From Pomacea canaliculata (Eukaryota > Mollusca > Gastropoda > Architaenioglossa > Ampullariidae), in NCBI RefSeq assembly GCF_003073045.1, contig NC_037596.1, positions 10,289,950 through 10,353,949 of the forward strand: DNA of 64,000 bases, read 5' to 3'. A model generated the notes under the pieces. It did no database searches and was not told where the DNA came from. It saw only the letters and a list, made by a program, of their open reading frames with translations. This document shows positions 1 through 12,356 of this stretch, in pieces. Position numbers and translations under genes: made by a program. Each line of letters begins with the position of its first letter. Position 1 is the stretch's first letter.

Positions 1-178
1 GACATTTGAATTTGATAATTATTTTCAATACGATTTTTTTTCGGTGCTGTGATAATGACTCTTGCAGAATTCAGAGTGAGAATACAAGTATCTAGGGACG
101 AGGGAGGTTCACTTCAAGTGTATGAAAGGAGAGAAAAAGTATAAAGATATTAAGCACAGCAAGTCAAAGCATGTACCA

Positions 179-1496
179 CAGCGGTTCTCAACCTTTTACA
201 TGTGGCGACCCCCCTGACGAACACCGGTACGTCCGCGACCCCCTTAGCCAGCTAGGTCGGTGGAAGAGTGGGGGGGGGAGCCCTAGCTAACCTCGAACGC
301 CGCGTCGAGGAAATCAACAACGGAAGAACAAAGTTCGTATCTGCAAGAAGTATAACTGTTAATGAAATTTTACTAAAGCAAATTCTGTGGTGCTAATAAA
401 TATTATTTTATTGGACACTCACTTTGATTAATGAGAAGGTTGAGCCTGCTTGCTGTTGCATAGAGAAGCGAACCTGTGTGCGATGTTCGTACCCACTGCT
501 ATTCGCAGCTCAGCCTCTGCGTCCACACGATTTCTGTATTTCGACTTCAGTGCTGCCAATGCTGAAAATCCTTGCTCACACATGTACGAAGTTGAAAATG
601 GCAGCAGAACTTTCATTGCTTTCTCAGAAAGGAGAGGATATTCACCGTTGACGCTAATCCAGAATGTTGGCACTGGTGTTGTGTGGAAGACCATTTTCAG
701 GGATTGGTCACTCGAAAGGTCGATGAGCTGCTCTTCTTCTTCCGTGGACAACCCACTTGTGCTAGGATCAGCCAGAAATGGATTACGAATCCAATCGTAT
801 TTAGTCACATCAATTTCAGCGAAATAATGCTGAAACCTTTCTTGCAGTCCGTTTAGATGGGCAATAATTACCTTCTTCACCTGATCAAGATTCAAGTTAA
901 AGTCAGCCTTGCACTTACACAAGCACGGAAACATATCAAAAATATTTTCTTGGAGTATCTTCTGCGTCCACAACGAAATGTTTCGGACGAAAGCATTCAT
1001 CTTGTCAGTTGTTTGTAATATGGTGGTGTCTTTCCCTTGTCTGGTCATGGCCTTCTGTCAGGGACCTATAGAGTACTGGGACTGAGCACGTGCGAATGAA
1101 AGGGTGTGAATGATGGACGTTTCCTGAATGCGTGCCTTTTAGATGTTTAAAAAAAAGAGAGGTGTGACTGGAGAGGGAGAGGGGAGTCAGCGATGAGAGA
1201 TTGGGGAAGAGAGAGGGCAAAAGGTGAGAGGAGGGAGACTGGAGGCTTAATTGTTGAGAGGGGGATTGTGTTTTGAGTTTTGGAAGTGAGAAGTCACTGC
1301 ATTGCCGAGACAGTGTACTTGAATAGGGAGAAGAGATTTGGAGTTTGATCGCCCTCACCACTCGGTTACACAATGTAAACTAATTTCACTAATACCAGTA
1401 TAAGAAACTTTTTTAAAAAATGACCACCTTCGCGACCCCCTTGTAGGCACGTCGCGACCCCCCAGGGGGTCGCGCCCCACAGGTTGAGAACCGCTG
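179..1496 (-). mobile_element. hAT-superfamily DNA transposon, internally shortened, with perfect ends
   Basis: The element is bounded by perfect 15-bp inverted repeats, CAGCGGTTCTCAACC at 179-193 and its reverse complement at 1482-1496. Both ends are flanked by the same 8-bp target duplication, ATGTACCA (171-178 and 1497-1504), the size made by hAT transposases. GC-rich GCGACCCCC tracts lie just inside both ends. The minus strand still codes for the C-terminal part of a ZBED5-like hAT transposase; the N-terminal part (BED finger and first catalytic region) is missing, so at 1.3 kb this is a deletion derivative. It sits downstream of the last visible exon of gene 1, probably in an intron. The intact ends and target duplication suggest a fairly recent insertion. 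Confidence 0.93.
428..1048 (-). pseudogene. hAT transposase C-terminal fragment (ZBED5-like)
   Basis: An open frame of about 206 codons resembles the C-terminal half of ZBED/FAM200-type hAT transposases. Visible family features are the QGKDTTILQTTDKMNAFVRN-type start, the FDMFPCLCKC segment, an acidic STEEEEQLIDLSSD stretch, and the hAT dimerisation region with PLLSEKAMKVLLPFSTSYMCEQGFS-like spacing followed by ALKSKYRNRVDAEAELRIAV. It lacks the N-terminal BED zinc finger and the start of the catalytic core, and no upstream frame supplies them, so it cannot encode a complete transposase. It lies wholly inside the hAT element. Confidence 0.85.
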
Positions 1497-1656
1497 ATGT
1501 ACCACCTTCATTTTAGTTCTCATTACCTTTACGAACATAATATATTCAAGCAACATTGTCCTTCCTACTAATGCTTATTAAGCTCAAAGCCTTGGAACCT
1601 CCATCATAAAAGCTTAAAAACCTTCAATTAGAAAAAGGAATGATCTATGTACTTAC

Positions 1657-2347
1657 CTAACAAGGTGATATCACAGGTGTAGTCGTTGATGTAGGACAGG
1701 GTGCGCGTTAACTCCTTGTCAAAGACTCTACACGTGATGCCGATGATGTCGTTGATAACGCTGGGGTAGAAGAAAAGTATACTGGTGATGTTATTAACCC
1801 TAATTGCTCCTGAACCCTCAGAATATGAATGGCACTTGTCATCGGTCATAGAACACACATCAGTATTGGTTAGCTGATTGCCATTGCTAGGGTCCTGTCT
1901 TGTGATCAACCAGGCCACATAGTAGTTAGCTGGGACGTCCACACATTTGAATCTGTAATTCATTTCATACCGCGGCACATCTTTATGTTCACCAGGAGTG
2001 CATCCTTCGATCGCATGACCTGTAAAGGCATTCATTTGTTAAAAAATCATTTTTTTCTAATGAGTTTAGTACCAACAACAATTTTAATAATATGCATAAT
2101 TTTAAACAACTGTATTAGTTTGAAGAAACGTAAGGTTAACCGCATACTTGTCCTTATTTCTTTTGCTCCTGTCTTTCCTTTTGTAATTATAATCATTATT
2201 ATCGCCACTTTGTCATCATTATATTATTATAACTACTATTCATGTGTTATTTGTTTATTTTATTTCTCTATTTGTTCTGCTGAATAACATTTTACCTGAG
2301 CAGTGCTTGAGTATTACAAGCAAAGCAAGGATGGTGATTACTGCCAT
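1657..2347 (-). CDS. Gene 1: secreted or membrane Ig-like cysteine-rich protein, 3' part beyond the visible exons
   Basis: Two coding exons are visible. Exon 1 (2347-2296) encodes signal peptide MAVITILALLVILKHCSG and ends in phase 1 at a GTAAAA donor. Its 5' untranslated part reaches an acceptor at about 2438. Exon 2 (2019-1657, 363 bp, phase 1 in and out, GTAAGT donor) encodes about 121 residues with the family pattern: IEGC near the start, FKCVDVP followed by a Trp (VAW), two Cys in the middle, then IITSI-like and IGITCRVF segments and YTCDITLLG at the end. Cys-(about 11)-Trp-...-Cys spacing suggests an Ig-like fold. The 125-bp and C-terminal exons seen in its paralogues are not found in 1-1650, where a hAT element sits; they probably lie beyond the left edge. 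Function unknown. Confidence 0.8.
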
Positions 2348-2448
2348 CGTGTTGTTGATTGACAATCCTGTGTTTGATGAAACTGGGAGGTTGTTAACCC
2401 GAGATCCGAGCCGATGCCAAGCAAATAAACACAAGAGTCTGGAAACAT

Positions 2449-3347
2449 GAGAATCTCGGTATAGTTACCATGTGCTTCATTCACTTTGTCCTAATAAGAA
2501 TCACAGAGATATGGACATAAAAAATTATTGATAGTTTTTGCTTTTAACAAATCGGGGTTAGAAACATCGCAAACTCTAAGCTTGATGAAATTTGAAGTTT
2601 GTCCTATGTATTTGTTAAGAAAGAATCGTCCAGTTATGAAATGTTCCAGATGTGTTAGCAAGCGTTTCCTCGAGTACAAGTAATAATAATCAGCTTGTTA
2701 ACGACACATAATTAATGTAGAGTTTAACTAGAAATTGAATAAAGACATAAGAGAAAAATCAAGTTAAACATATGTTAACAGTAAAACTCTTGCATAACAA
2801 AAAAATCAAACAAATAAAAGGCAACAAAGTAATACACAATGTACTAACGTTGTCTGCCGTTCTTATCGACTTTTATTCTTTATACTTTCTTCATTAAAGA
2901 CGTATTGAAGGAATAGTTTTCATTTATTTTAAATTTTCTATTCAAATTATTTAAGCGAAAAAACTTTTAAAATAATCAAGCCACCCCTTCGAAGTATATG
3001 TATACGTTTCTTTGCCTTAAAGCTGATGAAGGTTCAAGAATTGGAGAAAATATTCAAATAGTGGTACAGTCGATATGTCTTGACATTAAAACAGATTTTA
3101 TTTACAACTTTTCTTTTTTTCTTTTTCTTTAAAATCAATTATTGTCTATTTATACCGTTCTGTTCAAACGTTTAATTAATGTTACTTTCATTACATTTGC
3201 TTCTAATACACTTAAAAAGATCATCATTCTTGAAAATACACTGTTCCTTCGCTAGAACAACGACTAAGACAAACATCATAAAATTGTGTAGCATGTCACA
3301 TGACCATACCAAAGGAACACTCAGACACACGTTACCTCCACACTTAC
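2449..3347. other. 5' intron of gene 1
   Basis: AT-rich sequence between the proposed non-coding first exon and the signal-peptide exon of gene 1. No repeat, RNA gene or convincing coding exon was seen. The short open frame at 2491-2679 on the minus strand has no splice context or family similarity. Confidence 0.4.
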
Positions 3348-3425
3348 CACCTCAGTGTAGTCACCAGGGTGATTGTGATATTACATCACACCTTATTTAT
3401 AGCGACAGGTGACTCACTGATTGGT
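3348..3425 (-). promoter_or_regulatory. Probable promoter and non-coding first exon of gene 1
   Basis: Read on the minus strand, an inverted CCAAT motif (CCAATCA, about 3423-3417), an AP-1 site TGAGTCA (3416-3410) and a TATA box TATAAATA (3401-3394) follow in order. About 45 bases further on is a strong donor, GTG|GTAAGTG, at 3348/3347. This predicts transcription starting near 3370 and a very short non-coding exon spliced to the acceptor at 2438, the same layout as genes 2-4. The motifs are seen directly; promoter use is inferred. Confidence 0.55.
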
Positions 3426-3774
3426 GGCTGTTTTGATGTGGACGCCCACATAGGTGTCCAAGAAGACAATATGCAAATGTCAATCGTGAATGACAGCAGT
3501 TAAAAAATTCATCTTTTATCAAGATTTGCTTTGGGACCTTTCACGATTGACTCCTTGAATTCTGGTTTTTAAATTTAAAATGACTGGGCGGTGGCGAAAG
3601 ATAAGTCAAAATGTTAAATGAATCAAAAAATTAAAAAAATATTATTACTAAACCTACTGCAAAAATGTAAAGCATGGATGGTTTCTAGCCTTCTTTATTT
3701 TTATTGTTTTCAATTTTCTGTGGTTGATATTGTCTTGTTGAAAAAAAAAACCCGAAGAGTATTAAATCTTATGG

Positions 3775-5062
3775 CAGGATACTAGGGTTAAATGGCGGTC
3801 ACCATATGTGGTTTCCATCAAGACGAACGAATGACAACGCTTTTATTATTTGTGCTTCTTTGCATTTTCTTTACTTCGATTTCATATCAATTTCATAGCA
3901 TGAGCGCTGTCTTTTGTCATATAGTCTGCTCCACAGTCGTAGATATTTCTAGACTCGAACACTCAGTCTATGGTGTCCAGTTATCTAAAAAAAAAAGTGC
4001 AGGGGTTAAGTGGGAATCATCGTGTGTGGTTTCCATCATGACGAGAGAAAGATTATGCTTGAACGACAAACAGCCGCAGTCTGTGATAAATTTTATTAAC
4101 TTTTAGATTAAACGTGGAACCTTAGTCACTTGGAAATCCAAAGCATGAATCAAATGAAACAAAAACATGTACATATCAAAACTCCGCCTGGAAACCACTC
4201 GTGTCACCTGCCGGTCCCAAGCCCAGATGAAGGAGGAGGGTTGGGCGTGGGGCTTACTACGACCACACCCTGTAAAAAAAATAACATGCTACAGAAACTG
4301 CAAACATACTAACTGTACAATTGGAGCCTGGATGGAGGAGACAGACGTGGAGATCAGTCCACAGAGAGGCGGAGACAGCTGGCATTCTTCTCCTTACTTA
4401 CATGCGTACATGTTCTAGCTGTATTGTTATGTGTCTGTGCCATGGTGTATGCGTTTGTGTGATTGCATACTCGTAATTTTCTCTGTGTGTGTAAAAATCA
4501 TTCTGGAAACGAGAAAGCGAGTGGAACAGGAGGCTGGCTTTACAAGTCACTTTACCTTCAACATATGTTTTAGTAAATGCACTGGTATTTATTTTCGTTT
4601 CATCATCTGACTATACTGACTTCATATTCGGACGTGGGAATTTTAATAGCAGGCAGCTGTCGTTTATTTTGTGTCATTGCATCATCTTTACTTTCCTTTA
4701 ATAGAATTTTCATAGTTTGAACGCTGTCTTTTGTGTGCATGATTTCAATCCCTTCATGGCCCTGTTCAACAGCATCAGATGCAGTGTGACTGTGCGTGTC
4801 TTGAAATCAGTGAGTCGATGAATTTGTCTTTTGTCATATCATTTGTTCATCAATGATATATACCGCTAGAGTTAGAAAATTACTGCAGGGGTCAAATGGT
4901 GGTCACCGTGTGTGGTTTCTATCAGAACGAACGAAAGATAATGTTCGAACATTAAACAGCAGCATTCTGTGATAAATTTTAATAACTTTTAGATTTAACG
5001 GGAAAAACCATCGAAAACCAAAGCATGGATCAAATGAAGAAAAAAAAAACTGTACTTCAAAT
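3775..5062. repeat. Local degenerate repeat, at least two and a half copies
   Basis: Related blocks occur near 3786-3835, 4004-4160 and 4886-5060. Each has a GGTCACC..GTGTGGTTTC segment. The last two also share TCTGTGATAAATTTTA, ACTTTTAGATT and a CAAAGCATG(A/G)ATCAAATGAA segment. A second shared segment, TTTCATAG..TGA.CGCTGTCTTTTGT, lies near 3890-3920 and 4707-4735. The copies run in the same orientation and look like old tandem duplicates. No coding capacity was recognised. Confidence 0.55.
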
Positions 5063-5091
5063 TAAATAACAACAAAATGAGATGGCTTATG

Positions 5092-5521
5092 CAGAGACCC
5101 AACCTACGGCCGCGGGCCATATCCGGCCCGCGACGCGGCGCCATCCGGCCGCGAAACTTCTACCCACAGTGCAGGAAATCGGCATGTTAGTAATAATAAT
5201 AATAAACCGAAAACAAACGAAGAAAGGGAAGAAGAAGTATTTATCCCCACGTAGGGGCGTTTCTCAATCGAACATTTCGATTCAGTGCTCCGACTTGGTG
5301 TCTCTATGATGAGGCCGGACATTCAGAAGTTGGTTTCGGAAAAACAACTTCAAATATCCCACTAATTACTACATAATTAATGGTAAGTACAACTTATTTC
5401 TAATAAAAGATGGTATCTGCTCTATTTTTTTTGTCTTTTTGTATTTTTGCGGTTAAGTGGCCCGCGACACGGCTGTCCGAAATGGATATGGTCCGCAGGC
5501 CGAAAAAGGTTGGGCATCACT
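5092..5521. mobile_element. hAT-type MITE with GC-rich ends
   Basis: The ends are imperfect inverted repeats: CAGAGACCCAACCT on the left and the reverse complement of AGTGATGCCCAACCT on the right. They are followed by GC-rich CGGCCCGCGG-type tracts. The 8-bp target duplication GGCTTATG is perfect at 5084-5091 and 5522-5529. The 430-bp interior has no transposase, so this is a non-autonomous element that depended on a hAT transposase in trans. The GC-rich ends stand out against the AT-rich surroundings. Confidence 0.85.
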
Positions 5522-5529
5522 GGCTTATG

Positions 5530-7050
5530 GTTTTATAGATATATCTATATTTATATACTAGAGCCACAGAACTTCGTAAAGAATGACGAGGTTGCTGCAC
5601 ATTAATTAACACAAGATAAGAATAGGTACATTCTAAAACTAAATTTAAAAAAATTATATTCTAAAAGTAGATTTTAAAAAGCGAACACAATGTTCAAAGC
5701 CTAGTGAACCAACTAGTCGACTGCATCATTGATGTGAAAATATCCTCATTCATACATTGTAGATAAATGAATAACTGATGTTTGATTGTGAGCTTTTTCT
5801 GGGAGATTAAAAAAAATACCTTGCTGTGCTTATTATACTTTATACATTTGTGTTTATCTGTATTCTTTCAGGGATATAAGATGGTTAGGTTGATATTTCC
5901 CATATTTATTGTCTGTACATTTGAAAATTTTGTGTAGCACCATTACTACTATATGCAACGAACCTGTAGTGCTTCTTATGGTCATATAATTTTTGTATAT
6001 AGTTTCCTACACTCATTACCATAATTATTGTAATTGTAATCATATTGTTTTTTGTATTTTCTTCCATTTTTGAAATCCGGATGGGCATCGGTAAATGCGG
6101 CTTTGCCTTAATGTATCATTTTATCTTTGACTCAATGAAGAAGTTGCCACACGCCTCAACACTTAGAAGTCCTGGTACAAGTCGCTGTGACGACGCAGAG
6201 GATTGTAGTTGTTGCTATTGTGATTGTGATTGTGATTGTGATTGCTATTGTTATTGTTATTGTTATTGTCAAACTGTGCAGCCAAGTCAGACATTCGTTA
6301 TTTGAGGTGTTCCTTTTTCATGGTGTCGGTCCTGTCGATGTGTCCTTGTGTTCGTCATGGTTCATGTAGTATTCACCAGTCTTTCTATCTTCCTCTTTGC
6401 TGTTTTTTTTTGGGTTTTGTTTTTTTTTTTTGTTTTTGTTTTTTGTTTTTTGCTTCTCTTTGTTCTTCAGAGATGTTTCACTAGCAGTTATTTTATCTTT
6501 TCAGAACGTTGCTTAATAATTCTTTATTCAAGTCGCACAGTTTAAGTGGGCATCCAGATAGGAAAAGACGGTTTATTTGTTATGTAACTTGAACACTTCC
6601 ACCAGGAGAACGATAAGTAGATAAATATTTTAAGAATTATTATAAAAACACACGAACGACACATTCTCTTAGAATGGTGTGACATAGTCTATCAAGTTAC
6701 TACTTATATATAATTCACTGCACTATCAATCATTTATCAAACTTGATCATTAATTTTGATCTTTTACTTGTATAAGCTTCGTGCACTGCAAGTTAAATTA
6801 TTATTGTAAAGCGCCGTTAGTCTGCCTTGTTGTGTGTGTGTGTGTGTGAAAATAAACATTTAATATACCATAAACTGTAATTTTAAGCATTTCTGACCTG
6901 TCTTCTTTAGCTTCATGAAAACATCCATGCTTTAGACATTGACAAACCATCATCGTAAAGTTTTTTTTAGTTTATTGAATCTGTTTAATATTACATCTCC
7001 AGTAACAACAGATTGCTGACTAGGGAAGGTGTCAGTAAAGGTTTGTACAA
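5530..7050. other. Gene-free AT-rich stretch with a short microsatellite
   Basis: No coding exon is seen here. A compound hexanucleotide microsatellite, ATTGTG then TATTGT units, occupies about 6217-6269, and a short TG run lies at 6831-6848. Open frames here are rich in Val/Ile or Cys because of these repeats. A minus-strand AATAAA at 6976-6971 is a plausible polyadenylation signal for gene 2. Confidence 0.5.
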
Positions 7051-7055
7051 CAACT

Positions 7056-8831
7056 TTACTCGAGAATGGCGATGGCTTTTATGTTATCAGGAAGAAGAGT
7101 AGCTTCCACATTTCGTATGTTGTCTGGATTCGGTAAATTATGGGCCATACAACTACCCCCGTCGGTGGCTCCTCCTGGTTCCGTTCTTATGAAGGTAGGG
7201 TTGCTCAAAACCTCGGTTGTATCATCCTAGAACAGGACGACATTCCGACTTATCGTTTTATTTTACATACTAACATTAATTGAATATATCATTAACAAAT
7301 ATTATTATAACAACTTTACAATAACTTAATAATTTTTTTTCAAAAAAATGATTGATCATTTTGTATTTGTTTAAAAAATAGAGAAATCCAATATATTACA
7401 ATGGCAGCTCAGTAGATACAATGTAAGTCAAAAAAGTCTATTAACACAGGATTGATTTTACATGTTCTTCGAAGCTGTGTGCTGCTTAACAGTTTTCAGG
7501 TTGTATTGTATATTGACTGATCACATAAAACAAGCTTGTTATCATGTTAAATTTGAAAGCCACGCACTTGAAACCTCGCAGTCAATTCGCAACTGTAGTC
7601 TCGGCTTCGTATGTAAATGTTTAGAATGGAACAAACTACTGACAAGGAATTGTCCGCTTGTCTTTGCAAACTGCACGAGAAGGTTGGCGAATCTGAAAAT
7701 TAATGGAATGGGGATCACATCTTTACTTTCAAAATCGACGTGCAAATACAAAATATGACGAATATAGAAAAAAAGATGCGTATGTAGAGATGAGCACGCG
7801 CGCACACACACACAAACAAATAGATAGATCGGCACATCTGTATGACTATGTGTCTGACCTATACGTCTAAGCTCATGTTCACTACACACCAAGCCATGGG
7901 GCTTCCATCACAAGAAATCAAAAGTCTCGATGAAAAAAATAAGGAGCGATACTGTTTCTACTTACCTCTCTTGGTTAAGCTGCAAGTGTACTCGTTCATG
8001 TACATGGACCGGTAGGTATCTATATTGTCGAATACTCTACAAGTAATGCTCAGAAAGTCAGACATATCTGTTGAGAAGACTTCAAGCACGCTGGAAGTGT
8101 CGTTGTATCGGCGTGCTTCGGCATTATCTAGGTATGTGGTGAACTGGTTGATGCTTGGAAAACAAGACACAGAAATCAACTGTCTGCTCGCTGCTTTCTG
8201 AAAGTGCCAGGACACACATTGGTTTGGCATCTGGAGATGGCATTTGAAAATATTTCTGCTTATATCCACATCCATAGGACTGTCTAGCCCGCATCCTTCG
8301 ATTACCTGACCTGTGAATATGTTGCTTCATTAAAATATTTGTTAATGATTAGATAGTGTGCACAACTATTTAAATTCATTTGCCGGATTCACATGATTTT
8401 ATCCGTTTTAGGCTGCTTCTTCGAATCGATCACCCTGCACCTCTTTAGAATATATTAAACTTTTTTTTTAGTCCTCTATTTCTTCTGTTCCCTTCTGTAC
8501 TAATGTCTTCTTTTTTGTCATAATTATAATGACCACAAACTACCTTTATGATCACTCTCAATATTGATTTAATGTGATAAACTCTTGTTAAGTTTTGTAT
8601 TCTATATATTTATTATATCATTATTATGATATTTGTATTATTAAATATATATATATATATAATCCCCAAATTTACAATTATTATCATCACTTTTTCATCA
8701 TTATCATCTATTTTCATTTGTTTTTACTTTTATGCGTAATTCTTTTTAGTGTGTTTAGCCTTAACCTTACCTGAGCAGTCTTTCAGTAATACAAGCAAAA
8801 TGAGGCTGGAAATTACAAACATCATGTTCAT
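7056..8831 (-). CDS. Gene 2: secreted Ig-like cysteine-rich protein, four coding exons, 233 aa
   Basis: Exons on the minus strand are 8831-8771 (signal peptide, MNMMFVISSLILLVLLKD..), 8310-7966 (345 bp), 7692-7568 (125 bp) and 7226-7056 (171 bp, ending TAA). Phases are 1, 1, 0 and every border is AG/GT; the third donor is a GTGCGT variant. Joined, they read 234 codons without a stop. Exon 2 has VIEGCG, FKCHLQ, CVSWHF, LSITCRVF and YTCSLT. Exon 3 has FSCSL, VVCSI and RSRDYSCEL. Exon 4 has GSCMAHNLP and VEATLLPDN. The start is the first ATG after the acceptor near 8891. No transmembrane segment follows, so a secreted product is predicted. The pattern suggests two small Ig-like domains, the second split by an intron. 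A minus-strand AATAAA lies at 6976-6971. Function unknown. Confidence 0.85.
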
Positions 8832-9396
8832 AAGTATCCGTGGGAGGTTGTTTACTCCGAGATCCTGTACCCAGCCGATAAACACAATATTCTGAAAACC
8901 TATAATTGTGGAATAACTTCAGTTAGTAAAACGTTCACAGTAAACTTACTTAAACAATACTGATATTTGAATAAAGACATTATAGTATTGCAAGGGAGAG
9001 ACAAAGACTTTTTGAAATATTTTTCTTTGGGCTTGCAAGTCGATCAAAGTGTTTTTAATTTTAAAGATTGATAATAACGGTCAAAGATTATTCCTAAAAT
9101 ATTTTCCCAAACAATATTTCACTTTTTAATGTTATTCATCTACTACTATACTTTTCCTGAAAACCCAATGAATGCGTTTCATCAAGAATTCTATACTGAA
9201 AATCGTAACATTATAAATCAAGCCATCTAGACAAATCATTGAAAACATTAATATTTATACGCAATAACATCGTCTATATTGTTTTTTTCGTTTCCTTGTT
9301 GATATTTTGTCATCGTAGACGTTCTTACATAATTGTTGTTCTAAGTAGGTTGTACAATATTTTGTAAAATATATGAGACTGAGCTTGACATCTTAC

Positions 9397-9664
9397 CAGC
9401 GTTGTGTAGTCGTGAAGGAGACTGCGATGCAGAAGCAGTTTGCAGGTGCAGGTAACCAGCAATGGTCGGCGGCTGTGTTTACAGGGGAAGAAGGGGAGGT
9501 AACAAGTCTGTCCAACAAGAGGACGTGCAGATGTTGCTCTTAAGAGTAAAAGGCAGTAAAATGTGCTGCTTCAACTTGATTCGTTGGTTTACAGCGGTGA
9601 TCGACACGTCCGCGACTGCCTCCCTTCATTTGAGTTTTACTGTTCAACTGGCTGGGTGACGTCA
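9397..9664 (-). promoter_or_regulatory. Non-coding first exon and upstream CRE-like site of gene 2
   Basis: A minus-strand donor, GCTG|GTAAGA, at 9397/9396 matches the position expected for the 5' non-coding exon seen in genes 3 and 4. About 260 bp upstream is a perfect palindromic CRE, TGACGTCA (9657-9664), the binding site of CREB/ATF bZIP factors. The transcription start was not located. The site is seen in sequence; its link to gene 2 is inferred from position. Confidence 0.45.
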
Positions 9665-9669
9665 GAAGA

Positions 9670-10800
9670 CGAAGTCATCATGTCAAAAGGATATAGTCAG
9701 CGTTTAGGGAAAAGTCAATAGAAGTTTAGGAAAGGATTGTGCTTTAGTTACTACTTTTAATGTAGCGGCCAAATTAGCCAAAAAGACGGAAAACAAAATC
9801 TGTTTTTGTACATGCGACATACATTATCCTGCAAAAGTATTTTATTTTAACGCGTTCATTTTTATTTAACGCTTTTAACAGTGATAAATACAATGATTCA
9901 ATTGAAAGAAGCTGTCCAATATTATTGTAAGATTGCTTAGAAAATATCTGCTGCAGGGAATATCGACTTATTAGAAAGAACACATAGGGGTTTGTGAGTG
10001 TTTGTGTGTTTGTTGAGGGAGGAGGATAGACTGTGTGTTCTAGTCCTTTTGTCCTGGTAGATATCATCTATTCAATCTGCTTACTAGTGCGATGTTTTGA
10101 TTTCTGTATATGTGTGTTCTTTTTTGTCTCTCTTACGAAAAACATTCTGGATGAGAAAAGAGGAAGGACTGTATAATGTCACCCTAATGCCCAAGCTTAC
10201 CTAAATATTTTAGTCTATGCACCAGTACCAGTTTTTTTTAAATCTTACTGTGCTTGCTTCATAAAGTAAAATAGTTTTAGTGGAGTAAATTAAGCCTTTC
10301 AGTCTGTCGAAACGTAAAAGAATTTATGAACAAAAATGAAACAATATGTTGTGACATTTATTGCAGGAGAAATAATTGAGTTTCTGAAGACAAGAATATT
10401 TAGAGACCAATGAAGCTCACAAACATCTTACAAGAGGATAAACAGTGACATTGACCGGAATGTGTTTACTGTTTGGTCATATGTGTTTATGGGTGCTTCT
10501 CTCTATCTCATCCGCCCTCGTACTGTCAGTGTGTTTGCCAGTGCCGGTCTGTAACTCGCTGTTGCTGCCTGTCATTGATGTTGTCGACAAAATAGAAGTT
10601 AAGCGATGATAAAATGTTATCGCTAAATACGTCAGCAGATGCCAACGCGAGAGATCTCAGATGGCATAAGAGATTTCACGCGATTTGAAGATGAATAGGA
10701 GACCTATTATTTGATGCTTTTGTGAAGATGTCAGTAAACGAGAGATTTTGTGCTTTTCTGGGTGTCGTGTACTGGACATGTAGAACACAGACGACACAGA
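9670..10800. other. Gene-free stretch
   Basis: AT-rich sequence between the promoter region of gene 2 and the start of duplicated block A. No exon, repeat boundary or RNA gene could be supported. The minus-strand open frame at 9774-10067 has no splice context or family similarity. Confidence 0.4.
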
Positions 10801-11487
10801 GACATCAGAATATCTGTATACCTGGGTCTACTGGTCCGCCATTTTTTTAAATGAAAGTTTATGATTACAATATCACAAATCTTTTAAAAGACAACTTTAT
10901 ATAAGTCAGCTGATTTTTTGGTTTCCTTTTACACCTCAACATCTCTCTCTGTCTCCTTGTCTCTGTCTTCACCGTTAGCCTAGCATGAAGACCCACTTAT
11001 ACATTGTTACTAAATTTGACAGTAGATGTATCAACGTTTATACATAGGCACAAACATTTCAACACAGGATTACAGTCCATCAAAGAGCCCAGGGTGTATT
11101 GTGTGTTAAACTCTATTTAAAACAAACATATGTTGTAAAAATGAATGTTCTCTTCCTGATTAATTTATCATTGAATATAATTAGAGCAAGCTGTCCAATC
11201 ATAATTCTAAATAAGACAGATTTCATATAAAAAAAATAAGTCACTTTCATCGAAGTTTACCTGTATGTCTTTTAATTTTTACCTCTTTTAACTCTGAGAG
11301 TTTGACTACACACTGCTTTCTGTAATGATTACATTCTACGGCAGTTATTCATAGGATTGTCTCCCTTGGTCTGTCACATCTATTTTTTTTCTGTTCAACT
11401 TGTGTACACTGCTATAACATCTTTAATAACTTTTGAAATGTATTAAAACAATTAGTAGTATCAGTAAACAAGATAAGATTGATTCTG

Positions 11488-11521
<34 letters not shown>

Positions 11522-11543
11522 ATAATGATGATGATGATGATGA
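11488..11543. repeat. (TTG)n-(GAT)n compound microsatellite
   Basis: About eleven TTG units are followed by about six ATG units. The equivalent site in copy B (about 21296-21318) keeps only a short GAT run, so the tract changed length after the duplication. Confidence 0.8.
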
Positions 11544-12356
11544 ATGAGATTTTTCTTAGCTTTATAATGGTAAAATACTACAGAGTGAACAGCCTCACAA
11601 CCAGGGTAGAACACCAACTACAAACATTTAGATGCAAAGTTTATTACCAAAACGAAGGATCACTTTATAAAGGTTTAAAACAATAAAACTGTCAAAATAT
11701 AAGACGTTTTAAAATTGTCTATAAAAGTGAAATAAAAAAGTAATGCCACTTTATTTTCTTAATTTACTTAAGAGCAAACGTTTCATACTGTTGAATATTA
11801 AAATTTTTAAAATATTTTTATAGATACATAAACACAAGAGTAAGTGCACCGAGCTGAAAAAGCTTCTCACATTAAATATAAACAATAAAAGAATAAAATC
11901 AATGGTGTGAAACAGATAATACGAAATAATAAATATTTTAGAGATACACACTACTTAAGTCAGAAAAGCAATAACAAAACATTCAGTATCGATACACAAT
12001 AACATCGTCTCATATTCTTGTTCATTTTTATCCTATATGTTTTAATGTATGTTCTTAGTTGTGTCCTGTAAGTGTAAACAGTGTATCACTCAGTGTGGAA
12101 TGGTGGTGTGTGTACGACTTTATTTTATATACAAATATATATATATACTGGCGAGTGATTTTAATCGGTTTTGTTAGTGACTATATTTTAAGAAGTTCTG
12201 ACCAGTATTTTCTACATCTATAAGAAGACTCGTTTCTTAGACTACCTACACTTCTGAAACTGTCAATGTTGTTACATTTTTCTTGTGCATTACAGTATAC
12301 TACTACTTAAACCAGTTTGACTTTTTTACAATGGTATTTGAAAGGTTTGTTGATCA

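Noticed and set aside
1005-1373. Minus-strand open frame before the hAT transposase fragment
   Set aside because: It is low-complexity Ser/Leu-rich sequence and does not resemble the missing transposase N-terminus.
6187-6369. Val/Ile-rich frame looking like a transmembrane helix
   Set aside because: It comes from the ATTGTG/TATTGT microsatellite.
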